DNA of 7,906 nt from an uncultured Prevotella sp. (lineage in GTDB: Bacteria; Bacteroidota; Bacteroidia; Bacteroidales; Bacteroidaceae). Below are positions 1 to 7,373 of the stretch, piece after piece (position 1 is the stretch's first letter; each line of letters starts with the position of its first letter). Location of the stretch: the NCBI GenBank assembly GCA_934229335.1, contig CAKQDQ010000111.1:1-7906 (forward strand), read 5' to 3'. The translations under genes and the position numbers were made by a program. The notes beneath the pieces were generated by a model, which worked only from the letters and a program-made list of their open reading frames with translations, did no database searches and had not been told where the DNA came from.

Positions 1-52
1 GATTTTGGTTGAGTAGCGGCGTTATAATGGGGCTTTGGGGGTGGTGGATGGA

Positions 53-201
53 CGACGGCGTAAAAACGCCGCCGCACGAGGACGGGAGGGGAACTTTTTG
101 AGGGAAGGCGGAGGGGAGGAAAGAAAAAACGACGGCATAGAAACGCCGCCGCCCAAGGACGGAGGGGAACGGAAAGGCGGCAGGTGGAAGGGACGACGTG
201 G
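53..201. repeat. Left GC-rich tandem repeat: one full unit and one degenerate unit
   Basis: Two units of a GC-rich intergenic repeat. The first spans 53-129 (77 bp) and the second starts at 130 and decays toward 201. Each begins with an inverted repeat: arms 53-60 and 67-74 in unit 1, and 130-137 and 144-151 in unit 2, each with a 6-nt loop (TAAAAA or TAGAAA). The hairpin is followed by a shared tail containing GGACGGGAGGGGAAC, then GGCGGAGGGGAG and an A-rich end. The same unit recurs at 7728-7906 in the same orientation. The second unit runs almost into the stop codon of the acyltransferase gene. Bases 1-52 are also GC-rich and may be a decayed copy, but I cannot align them convincingly. Confidence 0.85.
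121..151 (-). terminator. Repeat-derived Rho-independent terminator after the acyltransferase gene
   Basis: Read on the minus strand, arm 151-144 (CGGCGGCG) pairs with 137-130 (TGCCGTCG) across a 6-nt loop. This gives 8 bp including two G-U pairs. It is followed directly by six T residues (129-124), a C and two more T. It lies 57 bp past the stop codon of the 208-1218 gene, where an operon terminator is expected. The hairpin belongs to the repeat unit, so the terminator role may be secondary to the repeat's own biology. Confidence 0.6.
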
Positions 202-207
202 ATTTCT

Positions 208-1218
208 TTATCTATCGCCTGACAGCACCGCATATACGCGATGACATTTTCTGTCAAGGAAGAGTGCTATCGCCAAGCATAATGCGACTACTAATGCTGG
301 GACAAGGATATATGCTATCCAACAGGCTGCTGTTCCATCGCCTAACCGTATTACGAGGCGTTGACATACGTGTAGTGGTATGTAATGCGCTGCATAAAGA
401 AAGAAGGAGTATTTGTATACGCTATGTGGATTAAAATGCAGATAACGGTCGGCTATGTCATATATGCCGTAAAAGAAGAATGGGGCACTCCATTGACATA
501 GGTTCACGGTTAGCATGCTATCGTGCACATGATTCTGCCAGAATGCGACGGGGAAGACGATAAGGGATATTACCGTTAGCAAGACGCTCTGTCTTTCATA
601 GAAGAAGTCTTTGTAATAAATGGCGGTGAACGCACCTGCCATATATACTGCCATCCATACTACTGGACTGCAGAAGGGGTGATGAAACGCAACGCCAATG
701 ATAGCGAACATTATTATGGACGTCATGCCTACCCATTTCTTCTGGCACAAGACGTAAAATAACGGTGAGGCTATGGCATAGACTATCAGTACTCCTACAT
801 ACCACAAAACGGAATACTGGCACGAGAGTATGTTGCTTATTACGCTTACGACGCTTTCGTATGTGTAATTATCGGCTACGCAACTGCCGTTATCTATCAT
901 CATGGCGAGATACCACCCTAAGGCGGATAGCGTGTTCCATATTATATAAGGTATAAGCAACGTTTTCATTCTGCTTTTTAGCTTTCTCCCATAGTCTGCT
1001 AATTTGTAGTTTCTGAAGAAGAGGTATCCGCTGATAAAGAAGAAGCCTGCCACTACTTTCTCCCCTATTTCGTTAAATGCGAAGAAGGAATGGAAGTATT
1101 GTGGTATTCCCTCTACGGTGCCAAACCTGGAATGTGTCCACACGATGCAGAGTGCCATAAAGAAGGAGATGTTTATAATTCTTGTGGATTTCGTTGTAGT
1201 AGTATTGTTCATAGTCAT
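208..1218 (-). CDS. Membrane O-acyltransferase, acyltransferase-3 family
   Basis: A 336-residue multi-pass membrane protein that fits the acyltransferase-3 (OafA/WecH/NolL-like) family, which transfers acetyl or other acyl groups to cell-surface sugars. Family marks are visible: the helix-1 histidine in ALCIVWTHS (H29, the expected catalytic His), GFFFISGYLFF (58-68), the basic stretch before LLIPYIIWN (87-95), and a late YAAHYIPLHV segment (275-284). About ten hydrophobic segments are visible, and the length is normal for the family. The acceptor cannot be told from sequence. The first Met (1218) or the third residue (1212) could be the start; no Shine-Dalgarno sequence separates them. An 84-bp gap divides it from the upstream lipoprotein gene, with no clear promoter in it, so it may be the last operon gene or an unrelated neighbour. 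Sampled GC (about 43%) is higher than in the lipoprotein gene before it. Confidence 0.88.
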   Translation of the reverse strand: MTMNNTTTTKSTRIINISFFMALCIVWTHSRFGTVEGIPQYFHSFFAFNEIGEKVVAGFFFISGYLFFRNYKLADYGRKLKSRMKTLLIPYIIWNTLSALGWYLAMMIDNGSCVADNYTYESVVSVISNILSCQYSVLWYVGVLIVYAIASPLFYVLCQKKWVGMTSIIMFAIIGVAFHHPFCSPVVWMAVYMAGAFTAIYYKDFFYERQSVLLTVISLIVFPVAFWQNHVHDSMLTVNLCQWSAPFFFYGIYDIADRYLHFNPHSVYKYSFFLYAAHYIPLHVCQRLVIRLGDGTAACWIAYILVPALVVALCLAIALFLDRKCHRVYAVLSGDR

Positions 1219-1302
1219 TATATTATTAGTGGTTTATAACGTGCAAGAATGACTGTCGTCACTTAAATTCTAACCCAATATCTTACAGAACATTACATTT
1301 AA

Positions 1303-2439
1303 TTACTTTAACTCTGTAACCCCACGCACTGTAAGACCATAGTATTTTTCTTCATCTACTACATTTACAGTATTAGAATATATAGATGCACTATATGCTG
1401 ACGGCTTTGTACAGTACTCACTGCTCCATAAACAAGTACCAGAGTATGTAGATTCTCTTACCTTGTATCCTGCTTTCGGGATAAAAATGCTCTTTCCTGT
1501 AGCCCCCGTAATGATATAACCATCAACGTTATGATATTTACCTGACTGAATATCACAGTTGTTGGTTAGTGAGGAGAATTCTGCTCTTGATGGCATACGC
1601 CAATGACTTCCCATGCGAATATGAGCTACATCATAAGATGTTCCCGCTATATTGCTATACGGTGTTCGAAACTTGTCATAATCAAGGTATTTATTTTTAT
1701 CTCCTGTATAAAGGCTATAATACCACCAATTATAATCATAATAATGTTGTATTGTTTCCGCCCACATAAAGTATCCACCTGATTCCTCTGGCGAACTTGC
1801 TCCTACATTCTTTGTTGCCCATCCTATACCAGTTCCTAAGTCTACATAGTCGTATCCATCTATTGTACCTGACGGTGTAAAATCATATTCTTCAATCTCC
1901 TCATCAGCAGAACTTACCTTGCTCCATGCAATTGAAGCATAATTATAATCTGTTCCTGCAAGAGTCTTACCATATGCTAAAGTAGACTTATCAGATGAAG
2001 AGAGTAAAAAGATATCATCAGAACTTGTTATTTCAGTATAATCTTTTGTCCATATACCCATTATATCTTTTACATTTGAAACGTTGGCCTTAGTCATACA
2101 CGCACTAACAAGACTATTATTTTGAAAGAAATAATCTATAACAAAGGTACCTGATTCATTTGTATACCGCAGAAGAGTATCACTATCAATACTATTTGTT
2201 AAATTTTTCTGTTTGGCCTTAATTGTTGTAACATCATCCCCCCATTCCAATATTGGTTGAATATCAGTTATCTCTGGTTGTCCTTCTGGATTATTTGGTA
2301 ATTCACTTTGGGGAGGATTTAGAGGATTTTTTTCTATAATTTCATTACCTGAAGAGCAGGAATTGAATATTACAGTAATTATTACAAATGTGGATACCAA
2401 TAATATTCTATTGACTTTTTGTAAAATGATATTGTTCAT
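1303..2439 (-). CDS. Lipoprotein with a C-terminal FISUMP-type 'WATKNVGA...WRMP' domain
   Basis: A 378-residue predicted lipoprotein. A hydrophobic N-terminus ends in FNSC with the lipidated cysteine at C28, followed by an acidic and Pro/Asn-rich linker (30-60). Residues 62-175 resemble a small domain common in Bacteroidales lipoproteins, opening with ILEWGDDVTTIK and including VIDYFFQNNSLVSACM. Residues 193-376 form the typical Fibrobacter-succinogenes-major-paralogous-like domain: YVDLGTGIGWATKNVGASSP, GGYFMWAE, GSHWRMP (277-283), IFIPKAGY, CLWSSEY and YYGLTVRGV. Many Bacteroidetes surface lipoproteins carry this domain, often in large paralogous families; its ligand is unknown. The gene starts 12 bp after the Ig-like protein gene ends, so the two are probably co-transcribed. 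Lipid anchoring and surface display are inferred. A C-type-lectin-like fold is possible, but I cannot show it here. Confidence 0.85.
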   Translation of the reverse strand: MNNIILQKVNRILLVSTFVIITVIFNSCSSGNEIIEKNPLNPPQSELPNNPEGQPEITDIQPILEWGDDVTTIKAKQKNLTNSIDSDTLLRYTNESGTFVIDYFFQNNSLVSACMTKANVSNVKDIMGIWTKDYTEITSSDDIFLLSSSDKSTLAYGKTLAGTDYNYASIAWSKVSSADEEIEEYDFTPSGTIDGYDYVDLGTGIGWATKNVGASSPEESGGYFMWAETIQHYYDYNWWYYSLYTGDKNKYLDYDKFRTPYSNIAGTSYDVAHIRMGSHWRMPSRAEFSSLTNNCDIQSGKYHNVDGYIITGATGKSIFIPKAGYKVRESTYSGTCLWSSEYCTKPSAYSASIYSNTVNVVDEEKYYGLTVRGVTELK

Positions 2440-2451
2440 GATTATTTTATA

Positions 2452-3420
2452 TTACTTTACAATTTCCATCTCTGATTTTTCTATAGCATTAGCTGCTCTG
2501 TTTATCGCTTTTTTCATTCCTGCTATGTAACTTTCATCATCCACAACAACAATTGTACTTCGTCCCAAAAGCCCTTCAGAAGTCTTCACGTTTACATTTG
2601 TTATACCTGTTCCTCGTGCTAAAACTATCCCATTATTAATTGTTGCTATAGAGTATTTACCTCCATACCATCTCATAAAAGTGTTAGCATTAGCAGGAGT
2701 CATTTTCGCGAATAATCTTTTTTCATCACCTTTCTTTAACAACATTACAGGCGTAATACTAATACTTTGCGGAATTGTCCATGATGGATCATACACAGTT
2801 ACACTACAATAGGTTGAAATGCATTTCTTGTTTTTATCATAAAAATAAATTTGAACAGATGTCTCTCCTGCAGCTCTTGCCCAACCTTCCAAGTAATTCC
2901 CATCAGGGTGATTTACAATTCCATTGAAATAATTTTGGGGATTTAGAGAAGTATATATATCAGCACTACTTCCTTCTGGAACAAATGAATATTTAATTTT
3001 AGCTTTTTCTCCTAATGCCACTCTGATTTGAGGTTCTACAACCAGTTCTGTTGGAATTTTCTGTGCATTTCCATTTTCTTTATATTTGTACCTTACATAG
3101 TAATTCTTCGTATAAGTTATACTTCTCGTAAATCCTTTGGAGTCCACATATTTTTGTACATATAATAGTTCAATTGTTGCTGTTCCATCAAAAGGCCTTG
3201 TAGCCTTGACTGTTGCAGAAGTAGTAGACTTATCGACAAAAATTATAGAAGAATTTGAGCAAGTCCAAATAGCCTTGTCTACATATCCAGGACTAACACT
3301 CGGAACTTTAAGAGTAGAAGCATCTTCCTCTCCTACACATGGAATTTGTGCCCTTACTTCGCTATTACACAAGTACATGGACATTAAGAGAAATAGTAGC
3401 CATTTTTTCCAAAAATTCAT
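2452..3420 (-). CDS. Exported protein with three bacterial Ig-like domains
   Basis: A 322-residue protein with a clear signal peptide (MNFWKKWLLFLLM..., likely cut after RAQ at residue 25). I see three tandem beta-rich blocks. Block 1, about 28-113, contains AIWTCSNSSIIFVD and ATVKATRPFDGTATIELLY. Block 2, about 122-210, contains TELVVEPQIRVALGEKAKIK and ends SVTVYD. Block 3, about 216-294, contains ISITPVMLLKKGDEKRLFAK, TPANANTFMRWYG and GTGITNVNVKT. Block 3 matches the Big_2 pattern well; blocks 1 and 2 are more divergent. A short charged helical tail (295-322) ends the protein. No catalytic motif or lipobox is visible. Such domains usually act as adhesive or structural spacers. It lies 82 bp after the LysM/TPR gene and 12 bp before the lipoprotein gene. 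A secreted or periplasmic location is inferred. Confidence 0.85.
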   Translation of the reverse strand: MNFWKKWLLFLLMSMYLCNSEVRAQIPCVGEEDASTLKVPSVSPGYVDKAIWTCSNSSIIFVDKSTTSATVKATRPFDGTATIELLYVQKYVDSKGFTRSITYTKNYYVRYKYKENGNAQKIPTELVVEPQIRVALGEKAKIKYSFVPEGSSADIYTSLNPQNYFNGIVNHPDGNYLEGWARAAGETSVQIYFYDKNKKCISTYCSVTVYDPSWTIPQSISITPVMLLKKGDEKRLFAKMTPANANTFMRWYGGKYSIATINNGIVLARGTGITNVNVKTSEGLLGRSTIVVVDDESYIAGMKKAINRAANAIEKSEMEIVK

Positions 3421-3502
3421 ACTACATACACTATCTTCGTGTCGTGTGCAACTTCTTATTATTGATTATCTCGTTCCTCTCCCACTACAACATTGTAGCC
3501 CG

Positions 3503-4663
3503 TTATAACCTTCCAGTACCATGACATACATGACACAACCCGTCTGTACAGTTAGGACACTTTACGTATTGACCATTAAGCGGATTACAATACGTACGTG
3601 CACCATTACATGTCCAGCATTTTTTTATTCCATGACACGAATAACAGGATTTATCAGAAGAAGTACCAGAAGTCTTTACTGATGATTTTTTGCTTATCCC
3701 CAACTCTTTGTCATACATTCCACTACTTGCTTCTTGAGCGGTTTTGTAGGCATTAGCTTTTTTCATCATATAGTCATTGTAATTCGCTTGTATCTCTTGC
3801 TCTGATGGATTTCTTCCATGCATCTGACGATATGTAGATACAAACAATGTCCTCAGTTGCATTTCCTCCTGCCTCCACTGTTGTTCCACTTGCATAACGG
3901 AATAATTGGCAATTTGAGTAAGACTTGTATTTACGTAATTGTTCAATTCTGCATCACTCATACTTGCAAATGTTCTTCCTGTAGATAACGATGTACTATT
4001 ATTACCTATAAATCCTGCATTAGACTGACTTTGCGCCATATATACAGTCCCTACCTCAGCGGCAGTTTGGAATATACCACCAAGGATTGCAGCCGTGCGC
4101 TGATTACGATTAGCACGCTTATTCTTTGCCACATCTCTCAATCCACGACATTTCTCACGCAAATCATCTGAACATCCTTCAATATTGATAACTTCCGTAA
4201 AACCGTCAATGGCAGAAGTCCATTTCTTGCGATTATAATCACACATAGCTTTTGCAAAATAAGCTTCTTCACATGGTAAATATTTTCCATGATTACGAAT
4301 GGTTGTATCAAAGAGTTCTTTAGCCTTTTTATAATTTCCAGAATTAAACACATGTAAAGCATTCTTATATTCTGCAAAATATCCTGCTATGTCTGCAAGA
4401 ATACGCTCTCCATCTTCCTCTGATCGTAACCATAGATATTTCTTGTCTACTGGTACAAGAATTGGCATTCCCGTATAAAAATCATTTCCCCAGTTATTTT
4501 TTTTTAGTATATCCACTGATAGCATATACTTATCTGCTAAGTTTTCTATAGTTTCTCCACGCTGCATGACATGAGTTAGATTCACAATGTTCTGTCCTTT
4601 TCCCTTTACATGGACGAAAAAACACATTGTCAACAGGAGTAATATTGCATTATAACTCTTCAT
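3503..4663 (-). CDS. Exported LysM/TPR protein with C-terminal DnaJ-like cysteine cluster
   Basis: A 386-residue protein with an N-terminal signal sequence (about residues 1-23). A LysM peptidoglycan-binding domain spans about 30-72 (THVMQRGETIENLADKY...TGMPILVPV). About two TPR-like helical repeats follow (96-162: NSGNYKKAKELFDTTI, then RKKWTSAIDGFTEVI), and then a Gly/Ala-rich hydrophobic helix near 190-210 and a Gln-rich helical region (235-310). The last 47 residues hold four CxxC motifs, C340/C343, C349/C352, C369/C372 and C377/C380, plus C359. Several are followed by G-containing turns (CYSCHG, CWTCNG, CHVCHGTG). This resembles the zinc-binding CxxCxGxG region of DnaJ. CYSCH and CHVCH also satisfy the haem-c CXXCH pattern. 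The gene starts 17 bp after the preceding gene ends. A role as a peptidoglycan-anchored scaffold is inferred; no enzymatic motif is seen. Confidence 0.87.
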   Translation of the reverse strand: MKSYNAILLLLTMCFFVHVKGKGQNIVNLTHVMQRGETIENLADKYMLSVDILKKNNWGNDFYTGMPILVPVDKKYLWLRSEEDGERILADIAGYFAEYKNALHVFNSGNYKKAKELFDTTIRNHGKYLPCEEAYFAKAMCDYNRKKWTSAIDGFTEVINIEGCSDDLREKCRGLRDVAKNKRANRNQRTAAILGGIFQTAAEVGTVYMAQSQSNAGFIGNNSTSLSTGRTFASMSDAELNNYVNTSLTQIANYSVMQVEQQWRQEEMQLRTLFVSTYRQMHGRNPSEQEIQANYNDYMMKKANAYKTAQEASSGMYDKELGISKKSSVKTSGTSSDKSCYSCHGIKKCWTCNGARTYCNPLNGQYVKCPNCTDGLCHVCHGTGRL

Positions 4664-4680
4664 AAAAAGAACTGTTTACG

Positions 4681-5451
4681 TTAATACTGTATTTTTCTAA
4701 TGCGACTCTTGTTCATCATGAACATTGGTGCTTTAACAGAGTTTTCCTTCTTGTATGACACATTCTTACCGTCATCACCATATACCCATACCCTCATTTT
4801 TATCCCTTTCGAAGTTATGATTGTTGCTTTGCGCGCTTCCTGCATTGCCTTCTCTTCCTCAAGTGCAGCGGCGGCTTCTTCCGCTGCTTTGGCTTCCGCC
4901 TCCTGCTGCGCTTTTAGTTTTGCCTCGTCCTCTTCGCGTTTGCGTTGCTCTTCGATGGCTATGTTGGTAAGTATGTCTCTAGTGCCGTCAGGATAACTTA
5001 TCATAAAGACCTCTGACTTTGGCGCACTGATAGGTTTTTCGTTTGACTTCTTTAGAATTCCACCTGCTTTCTTCGTTTTGAAAGAAATGGCATTTTCATC
5101 CATGGTAAGACTGTATGCAGGCACCTCACGTCCGTCTTTGAAATAAATGACTATAGCGTCTTTCGGTATTTTTGTTGACTCCGACGTTGTTAGTATGCGT
5201 TCTCCCTCGCTATTAAAGACAACATTGCCACGAGTTTTGAACTTAAGCATGAAGACGGTCTTATTGTCAACAAACTCCTCGTCCGCCATCTCGTCGCCAG
5301 AGTCCTTATACATGGTTTTGTCGTTATTAGTCTGTATAATCTTTACAGACTTTACACGACCATCACGAAAAATGATAGCGTCTTGAGCGAAGATATGTTG
5401 TATAAAAAATATGCAACATATCATTATTATATAAGTTAACCTTCTTACCAT
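4681..5451 (-). CDS. Exported protein with three 'dG..v..V' beta modules and an Ala/Glu coiled coil
   Basis: A 256-residue protein with a signal peptide ending in FAQ (residue 23). I do not know a named family for it. It appears to contain three copies of a short beta-rich module of a kind common in secreted Bacteroidales proteins: 24-84 (DAIIFRDGRVKSVKIIQ...), 98-163 (DAIVIYFKDGREVPAYSL...MISYPDGTRD) and 209-256 (ATIITSKGIKMRVWVYG...IRKIQY). A highly charged Ala/Glu/Lys/Gln coiled coil (166-208) sits between the second and third. The start codon lies inside the end of the upstream LysM-barrel gene: the 7-base overlap ATGGTAA holds this gene's ATG and that gene's TAA, suggesting translational coupling. 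The next gene starts 17 bp after its end. Function is unknown; a role as a periplasmic structural partner of the neighbouring envelope proteins is inferred. Confidence 0.85.
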   Translation of the reverse strand: MVRRLTYIIMICCIFFIQHIFAQDAIIFRDGRVKSVKIIQTNNDKTMYKDSGDEMADEEFVDNKTVFMLKFKTRGNVVFNSEGERILTTSESTKIPKDAIVIYFKDGREVPAYSLTMDENAISFKTKKAGGILKKSNEKPISAPKSEVFMISYPDGTRDILTNIAIEEQRKREEDEAKLKAQQEAEAKAAEEAAAALEEEKAMQEARKATIITSKGIKMRVWVYGDDGKNVSYKKENSVKAPMFMMNKSRIRKIQY

Positions 5452-6305
5452 ACAAAACCACCTATTGAAATCTCAGGATAACTATCTTCACCAAAGAAAC
5501 GTTTTTGATTTTTATTTATTGGGAAATGATATGATCCTGTGATAGTAAAGCCCGCCAACATGACTCGTATTCCGAACTTTGCATCCATACATATTTTGCC
5601 ACCTGCATTTTCAGCCTTTATCTCCACAGCATGTGTTCCACTACCGACTTTTGACTTTGCCGAAACACTAATGTTACCACAAATACTTGCAAACGGAGCA
5701 AAACCAAACTGCTTATTTTTTGTTAGCACTCCATATCCCACCTCTAACGGTATTTCTACAAAATGAGCATCAAAGCCTCCTTTGGAAGATGAATAACGAG
5801 CACTATTATAACCCACACGTGCACCTGCATAAATATTATTATTCCACATATAATTCGCACCACCTGTAATTTCATACATATAGTTTCTTGAACCTTCCAA
5901 AAAACCGTAGCCTAATTCTATAGCAGCATGCCATCCTCCATTTTTTTCGTCTTGCTCAGTAACTCTTGGAGATACTATTTTATCACTTTCTTTAGCCTTT
6001 TCTTTCTGTAATGTCTCGTTCTGAGTAAAATTCTCTGACTTTACATATTCTTTCTGTATTGAAATTTTATCATCTTTAACACTTCTTCCATCGCTTACAG
6101 GTATAGCCAGTTTCATCCCTGCATAGAACATACCATCAGCATTAGGATTTGCCTTGTTTATGTCTTCTACTGAGACATTATAATTTTTTGCTATACTTTC
6201 TATAGTCTCTCCACGCTGAACAACATGAGTCACTGACTGAGTTTGTGCCATTGTCATCATGCTAATGGCACAGAACATTACCGAAAAAAAGAATTTCTTT
6301 ACCAT
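5445..6305 (-). CDS. LysM-domain outer-membrane beta-barrel protein
   Basis: A 286-residue protein with a signal peptide ending near MAQ (residue 21). A LysM domain spans about 26-70 (THVVQRGETIESIAKNYNVS...AGMKLAIPV). A charged, flexible linker follows (71-122), and then about 164 residues of alternating beta strands (AAIELGYGF, NIYAGARVGYNSARYS, HFVEIPLEVGYGV, FTITGSYHFPI, EISIGGFVW). The C-terminal aromatic W286 is typical of outer-membrane barrels, and the size fits an eight-stranded OmpX/OmpW-like barrel. LysM binds peptidoglycan, so the protein probably ties the outer membrane to the cell wall. This is an alternative to the usual OmpA-type C-terminal domain, and LysM sits here at the N-terminus. 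It begins 12 bp after the upstream lipoprotein gene and overlaps the next gene by 7 bases. Its LysM is strikingly similar to the one encoded at 3503-4663. Confidence 0.9.
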   Translation of the reverse strand: MVKKFFFSVMFCAISMMTMAQTQSVTHVVQRGETIESIAKNYNVSVEDINKANPNADGMFYAGMKLAIPVSDGRSVKDDKISIQKEYVKSENFTQNETLQKEKAKESDKIVSPRVTEQDEKNGGWHAAIELGYGFLEGSRNYMYEITGGANYMWNNNIYAGARVGYNSARYSSSKGGFDAHFVEIPLEVGYGVLTKNKQFGFAPFASICGNISVSAKSKVGSGTHAVEIKAENAGGKICMDAKFGIRVMLAGFTITGSYHFPINKNQKRFFGEDSYPEISIGGFVW

Positions 6306-6317
6306 AACTTCACTTTT

Positions 6318-7199
6318 TTATAGTTGAATTATCAAAAAATTACTTACACTCCAGAATAGCGTAGGGTTTGTTATCACGAGCACGCAAGAACCGTCTCCAT
6401 TATCCTCAAAATGATATGAGCGACTGTTTGGTTGCGGTGTCAGTATTTTAGGGTTATCCGATTTTAATTTTACCTGACGGAATTTTCTTATGTCAACAGC
6501 ATTAAATTTACTTTTATCAACCTCCGAATAATTAACCTTCGTCTTTTTCAAGAAACCTCCTTTCAAAAGTCCTGACGATGACAGTTGCTTCTTTGTTCCT
6601 ATCTTAACGTAACATTCGTTAAGTACCTCGTCTTGAGTTGTCAACGCCGTTGTAAGTACTTTCGACTTTTCTTCAGCACGGTTGGCTCTTATCTTCATTT
6701 CCGAAAGGGATGCACTTAACTGTGTTATGTCCTTTTTTGAGTTATTAAGTTCCGTACGCAATGACTGTATCACGTTGTCCTTCTCCGCCAACTGTTGGTT
6801 AAGGAATTCGATGACGTGCTGTAGTTGTTCCACACCTTTAGTATCTTTTCTGTTGGCAAGTGAGTCCTGTAACGATTTTATCTTATTTCGTTGGCGAGCG
6901 AGTATTTCTGCCATGTATTTCAGATTTGCAGCAATCTGTTTTCTGTCAAGCAATACGCCATCGCGCCCTTTGTTCGTATAAAGTATGTTCTCTTGCATAG
7001 CAATACTGTCAAGACCTGTAGCAATGGTAGAAATAATGCCATTGAGTTCATTCAGTTGTTCTGTCTTGGCTTTGTTATCTTGTATTATGGAGTCTCGCTC
7101 CATAATATAGCCTGACACATCAACATTCTCGTTTTTACATGCTAATAAACAATAAAAACATAAAAACATCGTTACGCCCAGAAAAAACGATTTCTTCAT
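6318..7199 (-). CDS. Coiled-coil lipoprotein, first gene of the envelope operon
   Basis: A 293-residue predicted lipoprotein: positively charged MKK start, hydrophobic core, lipobox LLAC with C21 as the modified residue. Residues about 30-195 are rich in Glu, Lys, Gln, Leu and Asn and lack proline, indicating a long coiled coil (for example VEQLQHVIEFLNQQLAEK and RANRAEEKSKVLTTAL). The last ~100 residues form a separate domain with short beta strands and the phrases IGTKKQLSSSGLLKGGFLKK, KFNAVDIRKFRQV, HFEDNGDGSCVLVITNPTLFWSVSNFLII. I have the impression this C-terminal pattern recurs in Bacteroidales coiled-coil lipoproteins, but its function is not known to me. It is the promoter-proximal gene of the cluster, starting 58 bp after a strong terminator, and is followed by the LysM-barrel gene after 12 bp. 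A role as an elongated periplasmic or outer-membrane-anchored spacer is inferred. Confidence 0.87.
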   Translation of the reverse strand: MKKSFFLGVTMFLCFYCLLACKNENVDVSGYIMERDSIIQDNKAKTEQLNELNGIISTIATGLDSIAMQENILYTNKGRDGVLLDRKQIAANLKYMAEILARQRNKIKSLQDSLANRKDTKGVEQLQHVIEFLNQQLAEKDNVIQSLRTELNNSKKDITQLSASLSEMKIRANRAEEKSKVLTTALTTQDEVLNECYVKIGTKKQLSSSGLLKGGFLKKTKVNYSEVDKSKFNAVDIRKFRQVKLKSDNPKILTPQPNSRSYHFEDNGDGSCVLVITNPTLFWSVSNFLIIQL

Positions 7200-7257
7200 A
7201 ACATTTTTATAATAGGTAAATAATCGATTAAACTTTTAGGTCTACTCACAGACACAC

Positions 7258-7356
7258 AAAAAAAGCGTGGAACACTGTCGCTTCTTGTTTGTTCCACGTA
7301 TCGAAGGCTCTCGCATTGCCTAATCCTGAAGAACAAACAACGACAGTGCCCACGCT
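7258..7356 (-). terminator. Large intrinsic terminator 58 bp before the operon start codon
   Basis: On the minus strand three stacked helices form one long hairpin: 7356-7351 with 7269-7264 (6 bp), 7348-7341 with 7280-7273 (8 bp), and 7340-7331 with 7294-7285 (10 bp). All pairs are perfect, separated only by a 2/3-nt internal loop and a 4-nt bulge. The apical loop is 36 nt and can form an extra AGGC/GCCT stem. A run of seven T residues (7264-7258) follows, the first of them also counted in the basal stem. This is much longer than an ordinary terminator stem. Confidence 0.85.
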
Positions 7357-7373
7357 ATACTATATATTCGCTC

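Noticed and set aside
35..244. Plus-strand frame of 69 codons over the left repeat
   Set aside because: It translates the GC-rich repeat into Arg/Gly-rich low-complexity sequence and shows no recognisable protein features.
3421..3502. Terminator or promoter in the 82-bp gap before the Ig-like gene
   Set aside because: A short palindrome (3485-3498) is present but has no T tract after it on the minus strand, and no TAnnTTTG element was found.
7229..7260. Promoter for the first operon gene (TTTG at 7260-7257 and TAAAAGTTTA at 7238-7229)
   Set aside because: The spacing is close, but the -7 part matches TAnnTTTG poorly and the TTTG overlaps the terminator T tract; too weak to list.
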